6,636 nucleotides of DNA, from positions 1-6,636 of the forward strand of contig CALMAV010000168.1 in NCBI GenBank assembly GCA_937859895.1, given 5' to 3'. Below the pieces are notes generated by a model. The model was not told where the DNA came from and did no database searches. It saw only the letters and a list, made by a program, of their open reading frames with translations. This document shows positions 5,323 to 6,636 of this stretch, piece by piece (position 1 is the first letter of the stretch; each line of letters starts with the position of its first letter). This stretch comes from an uncultured Bryobacterales bacterium. Lineage in GTDB: Bacteria; Acidobacteriota; Terriglobia; Bryobacterales; Bryobacteraceae. The position numbers and the translations under genes were made by a program.

Positions 5323-6636
5323 ATGTCACTCATCAACAAAGCTAAAGAACAACGTCAAACTGACACGCCCCTTCTGTTTCTTGAGTGTGTATTGCCTTCT
5401 GGTGACGTCGAGCGCTGGAGCACTCACCAAGTTTCACTCAATGGGCAGACATATCAATCTCGGGTTCTGAAACACGATCTCTTTGACCTCCAGCTGTCTG
5501 CGGAAGACGCCATGGATGGCATAAGTCAAATCTCGGTCACACTAGCCAATGCCGATTCGATGCTTTCGGAACTGAATGCAGAGATTGGTTTTAAAGGGGC
5601 GCAACTCACCGTTTACTTTGCTTTCGCTGACTTGGCTAGTTCTCAGGTTACGACAGAGACGAGTCTTCTGTTCAAAGGTGTCGCGGGTGATCCTGACGAA
5701 GTTACTGAGCAAATACTGTCTCTTAGCTTTGTGAACAAATTGTGTTTACAGCGTATCCCAATTCCGGATGTAAGAATTCAGAGGTCATGCGGCTGGTCAT
5801 TTCCCGCATCGCTGAATCAGCGCATAGAAGCACGGGACGGCGGAGTTGATGGTCGAATCTCACGGTATTTTCGGTGCGGCTATTCAGCGGATCTCGCAAG
5901 CGGCGTCGGGAATTTAGTTGCTGGTGAGGTCTATACTACTTGCGGTAAAACTCGGGCCGACTGTGAAGCACGGGGTATGTTCCACCAGGATGCGGCAGGC
6001 AACCTTACCAGCCGCTTCGGAGGTCTGCAGTTCGTTCCCTCCGCAATCGCTGTCCGAACGTCAGGAGATAAGTCTACCCATATCTCTCCTCTGCTGAATA
6101 ACGTTGCAAGGTATAACGATCCAGTCCCCATTGTTTATGGAACTGGGTGGCTCAAAGCGCCTATCAGCTTCTCACGCAATGATGGCAATTTAACTCATCT
6201 TGAAGTGGTTCTCGGTTTGGGTCCCATTACAGGCGTTCTCAAGGTTGTTGTGAACGACATCGAGATCCCGCAAGCCGTGAGCGGGCAAGATATGACAGCG
6301 ACCGGTTGGTACTCCTTAGTGAGTATAGGCTCGCGAACCGGCGCTTTCAATGCGGACTTCCTGGATGAACGTGGTTTACCGCTGGGCGACCCGCATGGAA
6401 GTATTGCCTCCATCTCGGTGATAGTTCCAAACCGGGATAGCAGTGGGACCACCCTACCGAATATCGAAGTCTTGTTACAGGGCAATCAGGTCGCGACGTA
6501 CGACTCTGCTCTGGGCATGACAGTACAGTATTCCAGTAATCCAGCTTGGGTGATCCTCGACATCTTGAAACGAGCTGGCTGGCTGGCGTCCGAACTCAAC
6601 CTCGCCTCGTTTGTTAATGCTGCAGCTTTCTGCAGC
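5323..6636 (+). CDS. Tail hub fused to tail-tip (gpJ-like) protein, partial at 3' end
   Basis: The gene is open for 438 codons to the window edge. ATG 5323 lies 4 bases after the previous stop, with no clear Shine-Dalgarno, so translation is probably coupled. Residues 1-145 are beta-rich (LLFLECVLPSGDVERW, KHDLFDLQLSAEDAMDGISQ, LFKGVAGDPDEV), as in DUF2163/gpL-type hubs. Residues 150-240 hold four cysteines, C156 (RSCGWSF), C185 (FRCGYSA), C207 and C214 (TTCGKTRADCEARG), then RFGGLQFVPS. This resembles the C-terminal module of lambda gpL and GTA gp13, which in gpL binds a 4Fe-4S cluster. From about 250 it changes to a region like central tail-fibre (gpJ/megatron) proteins: NPLL-like SPLLNNVARYNDPVPIVYG, VLGLGPITGVLKVVVNDIEI and NPAWVILDILKRAGW, ending ELNLASFVNAAAFCS. 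In lambda and GTAs these are separate genes with a peptidase gene between. The full length is unknown. Confidence 0.8.
   Translation, partial: MSLINKAKEQRQTDTPLLFLECVLPSGDVERWSTHQVSLNGQTYQSRVLKHDLFDLQLSAEDAMDGISQISVTLANADSMLSELNAEIGFKGAQLTVYFAFADLASSQVTTETSLLFKGVAGDPDEVTEQILSLSFVNKLCLQRIPIPDVRIQRSCGWSFPASLNQRIEARDGGVDGRISRYFRCGYSADLASGVGNLVAGEVYTTCGKTRADCEARGMFHQDAAGNLTSRFGGLQFVPSAIAVRTSGDKSTHISPLLNNVARYNDPVPIVYGTGWLKAPISFSRNDGNLTHLEVVLGLGPITGVLKVVVNDIEIPQAVSGQDMTATGWYSLVSIGSRTGAFNADFLDERGLPLGDPHGSIASISVIVPNRDSSGTTLPNIEVLLQGNQVATYDSALGMTVQYSSNPAWVILDILKRAGWLASELNLASFVNAAAFCS

Noticed and set aside
6619..6636. Inverted repeat GCTGCAG/CTGCAGC with a 4-base loop at the right edge
   Set aside because: It lies inside the open tail-tip gene (codons for AAAFC) with no U-run, and is probably incidental to Ala/Cys codons.

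Overview
This window is a compact, single-strand (all +) structural module of a tailed bacteriophage, prophage or gene-transfer-agent-like element. It runs from the end of an upstream (probably head) gene through the neck, tail tube, tail assembly chaperone, tape measure and distal tail/hub genes. Base composition is balanced, and the wording of several proteins resembles tail clusters I recall from Acidobacteriota (Terriglobales-type) genomes. That host assignment is an impression, not something the sequence proves.

Layout. Bases 1-70 hold the last codons of an upstream gene and a 12-bp-stem hairpin. Next come a small protein of unknown function (71-409), a helical neck/connector-like protein with an Ig/FN3-like C-terminal domain (418-1197), a tail-terminator-like protein (1199-1696) and a long tail-tube protein (1703-2872). 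A tail assembly chaperone starts inside the tube gene (2844-3239). It carries a textbook -1 slippery heptamer, A AAA AAC, at 3227-3233, two codons before its stop. The -1 frame is open from there to 3604, has no ATG of its own, and fills what would otherwise look like a 320-base gap. I read it as a programmed-frameshift fusion, the counterpart of lambda gpG-T. Then follow a very short tape-measure-like protein (3561-4169), two paralogous distal-tail proteins (4166-4528 and 4521-5318), the second carrying an inserted jelly-roll, adhesin-like domain, and a long gene open at the right edge (5323-6636). That last gene seems to fuse a four-cysteine hub (lambda gpL / GTA gp13 type) to a gpJ-like tail-tip region.

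How it works together. The order terminator, tube, chaperone with frameshift, tape measure, distal tail, hub is the canonical siphovirus tail assembly order. The genes abut or overlap (ATGA overlap at 4166, 8-base overlap at 4521, 29-base overlap at 2844, 44-base overlap at 3561), so they probably form one transcript with coupled translation. The small tape measure implies a short tail, as in gene transfer agents. The lectin-like insertion and the hub/tip fusion suggest a baseplate reduced to few polypeptides. Nothing here shows CRISPR, IS, tRNA or rRNA sequences, and no clear promoter is visible.
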